Shown here one piece after another: positions 63,998 through 64,000 of a stretch of 64,000 bases of DNA. The position numbers and the translations under genes were made by a program. The notes under the pieces were generated by a model. The model did no database searches. It had not been told where the DNA came from and saw nothing but the letters and a program-made list of their open reading frames with translations. The stretch covers positions 87,910,911 to 87,974,910 of the forward strand of contig OX375883.1 in the NCBI GenBank assembly GCA_947359465.1. Reading direction: 5' to 3'. Positions within the stretch are counted from its first letter, which is position 1. Each line of letters opens with the position of its first letter. The DNA comes from Metellina segmentata. Taxonomy: Eukaryota; Arthropoda; Arachnida; Araneae; Tetragnathidae.

Positions 63998-64000
63998 TTT

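Larger units (their letters stand above)
62843..64000 (+). mobile_element. LINE (Jockey-like), 5' end
   Basis: Starts with the shared 5' module (CCCCCAGGGGGATTCC) and has the second tandem module (TTTACTTTCTTTGGTAAACA) at about 62926, a CpG-rich block near 63280 (GTTTGCCGTGTGCGGCGTCC) and an ORF1 start at 63682. The sequence from about 63280 to 63340 nearly matches the LINE at 53660. Beyond the ORF1 stop at 63792 the DNA is not LINE-like that I can see, so the element is probably broken there. Confidence 0.75.

Noticed and set aside
1..64000. CRISPR array or prokaryotic operon
   Set aside because: No regular spaced repeats and no tightly packed intact genes; all evidence is for a eukaryotic repeat region.

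Overview
The window reads as transposon-dense DNA from an animal, most likely an arthropod and possibly a spider or other chelicerate. The evidence is the co-occurrence of BEL/Pao, Ty1/copia, Ty3/gypsy, Jockey-like LINEs, Helitrons with a coiled repeat-rich N-terminus, piggyBac, hAT, mariner/Tc1, Merlin, and a TTAA-flanked element with a Mutator/Kolobok-like transposase, in AT-rich DNA without operons. The spider placement is an inference from remembered family resemblance, not a search. I recognise no host single-copy gene, tRNA or rRNA gene, or CRISPR array. Nearly every coding stretch is a broken transposon protein.

Layout. 1-6.7 kb, all minus strand: the 5' end of a LINE lies in a BEL/Pao remnant, which abuts a piggyBac element. 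The piggyBac is itself split by a second BEL copy and sits at a TTAA inside a hAT (BED finger) gene; a BEL gag remnant follows. 6.7-9.6 kb: the 3' half of a Ty1/copia element with LTR, polypurine tract, reverse transcriptase (RT) and an MBD-like segment. 9.6-14.2 kb: Helitron copy A. 14.3-15.3 kb: a Kolobok/Mutator-like transposase fragment. 15.3-23.9 kb (U1) and 32.2-39.9 kb (U2) are two copies of one composite repeat, in order: candidate LTR with promoter, 'head' repeat, an ORF of unrecognised family, second head repeat, Helitron, Merlin. 24.7-28.7 kb: LINE fragments. 28.3-33.0 kb (D1) and 44.3-48.5 kb (D2) are two copies of another block (LINE RT, mariner, LINE RNase H, zinc knuckles) that runs directly into the start of U.

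39.9-42.6 kb: the 3' two thirds of a gypsy element with its LTR. 42.6-44.3 kb: a LINE with zinc knuckles and endonuclease. 49.2-54.0 kb: a long LINE (minus), with both ends visible, inserted in a Tc1 gene and itself carrying a solo LTR with a perfect 6-bp target duplication. 54.2-59.3 kb: a plus-strand repeat-family ORF split by a Tc1 element (TIRs and TA) and a 2.5-kb DNA transposon (15-bp TIRs, SINE inside). 59.3-62.8 kb: a BEL element without RT, split by a 1.68-kb TTAA-flanked element and by a 142-bp LINE tail. 62.8-64.0 kb: the 5' end of another LINE.

The value of the window is its insertion archaeology: exact target duplications, nested order, a recombination-like junction, recurring LINE 5' and 3' termini, and diverged segmental duplicates. 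I do not see a convincing new host system. The least explained items are the conserved ORF between the head repeats in U1/U2, an MBD-like segment in the copia polyprotein, and a 270-bp duplication that ends exactly at a BEL insertion point.
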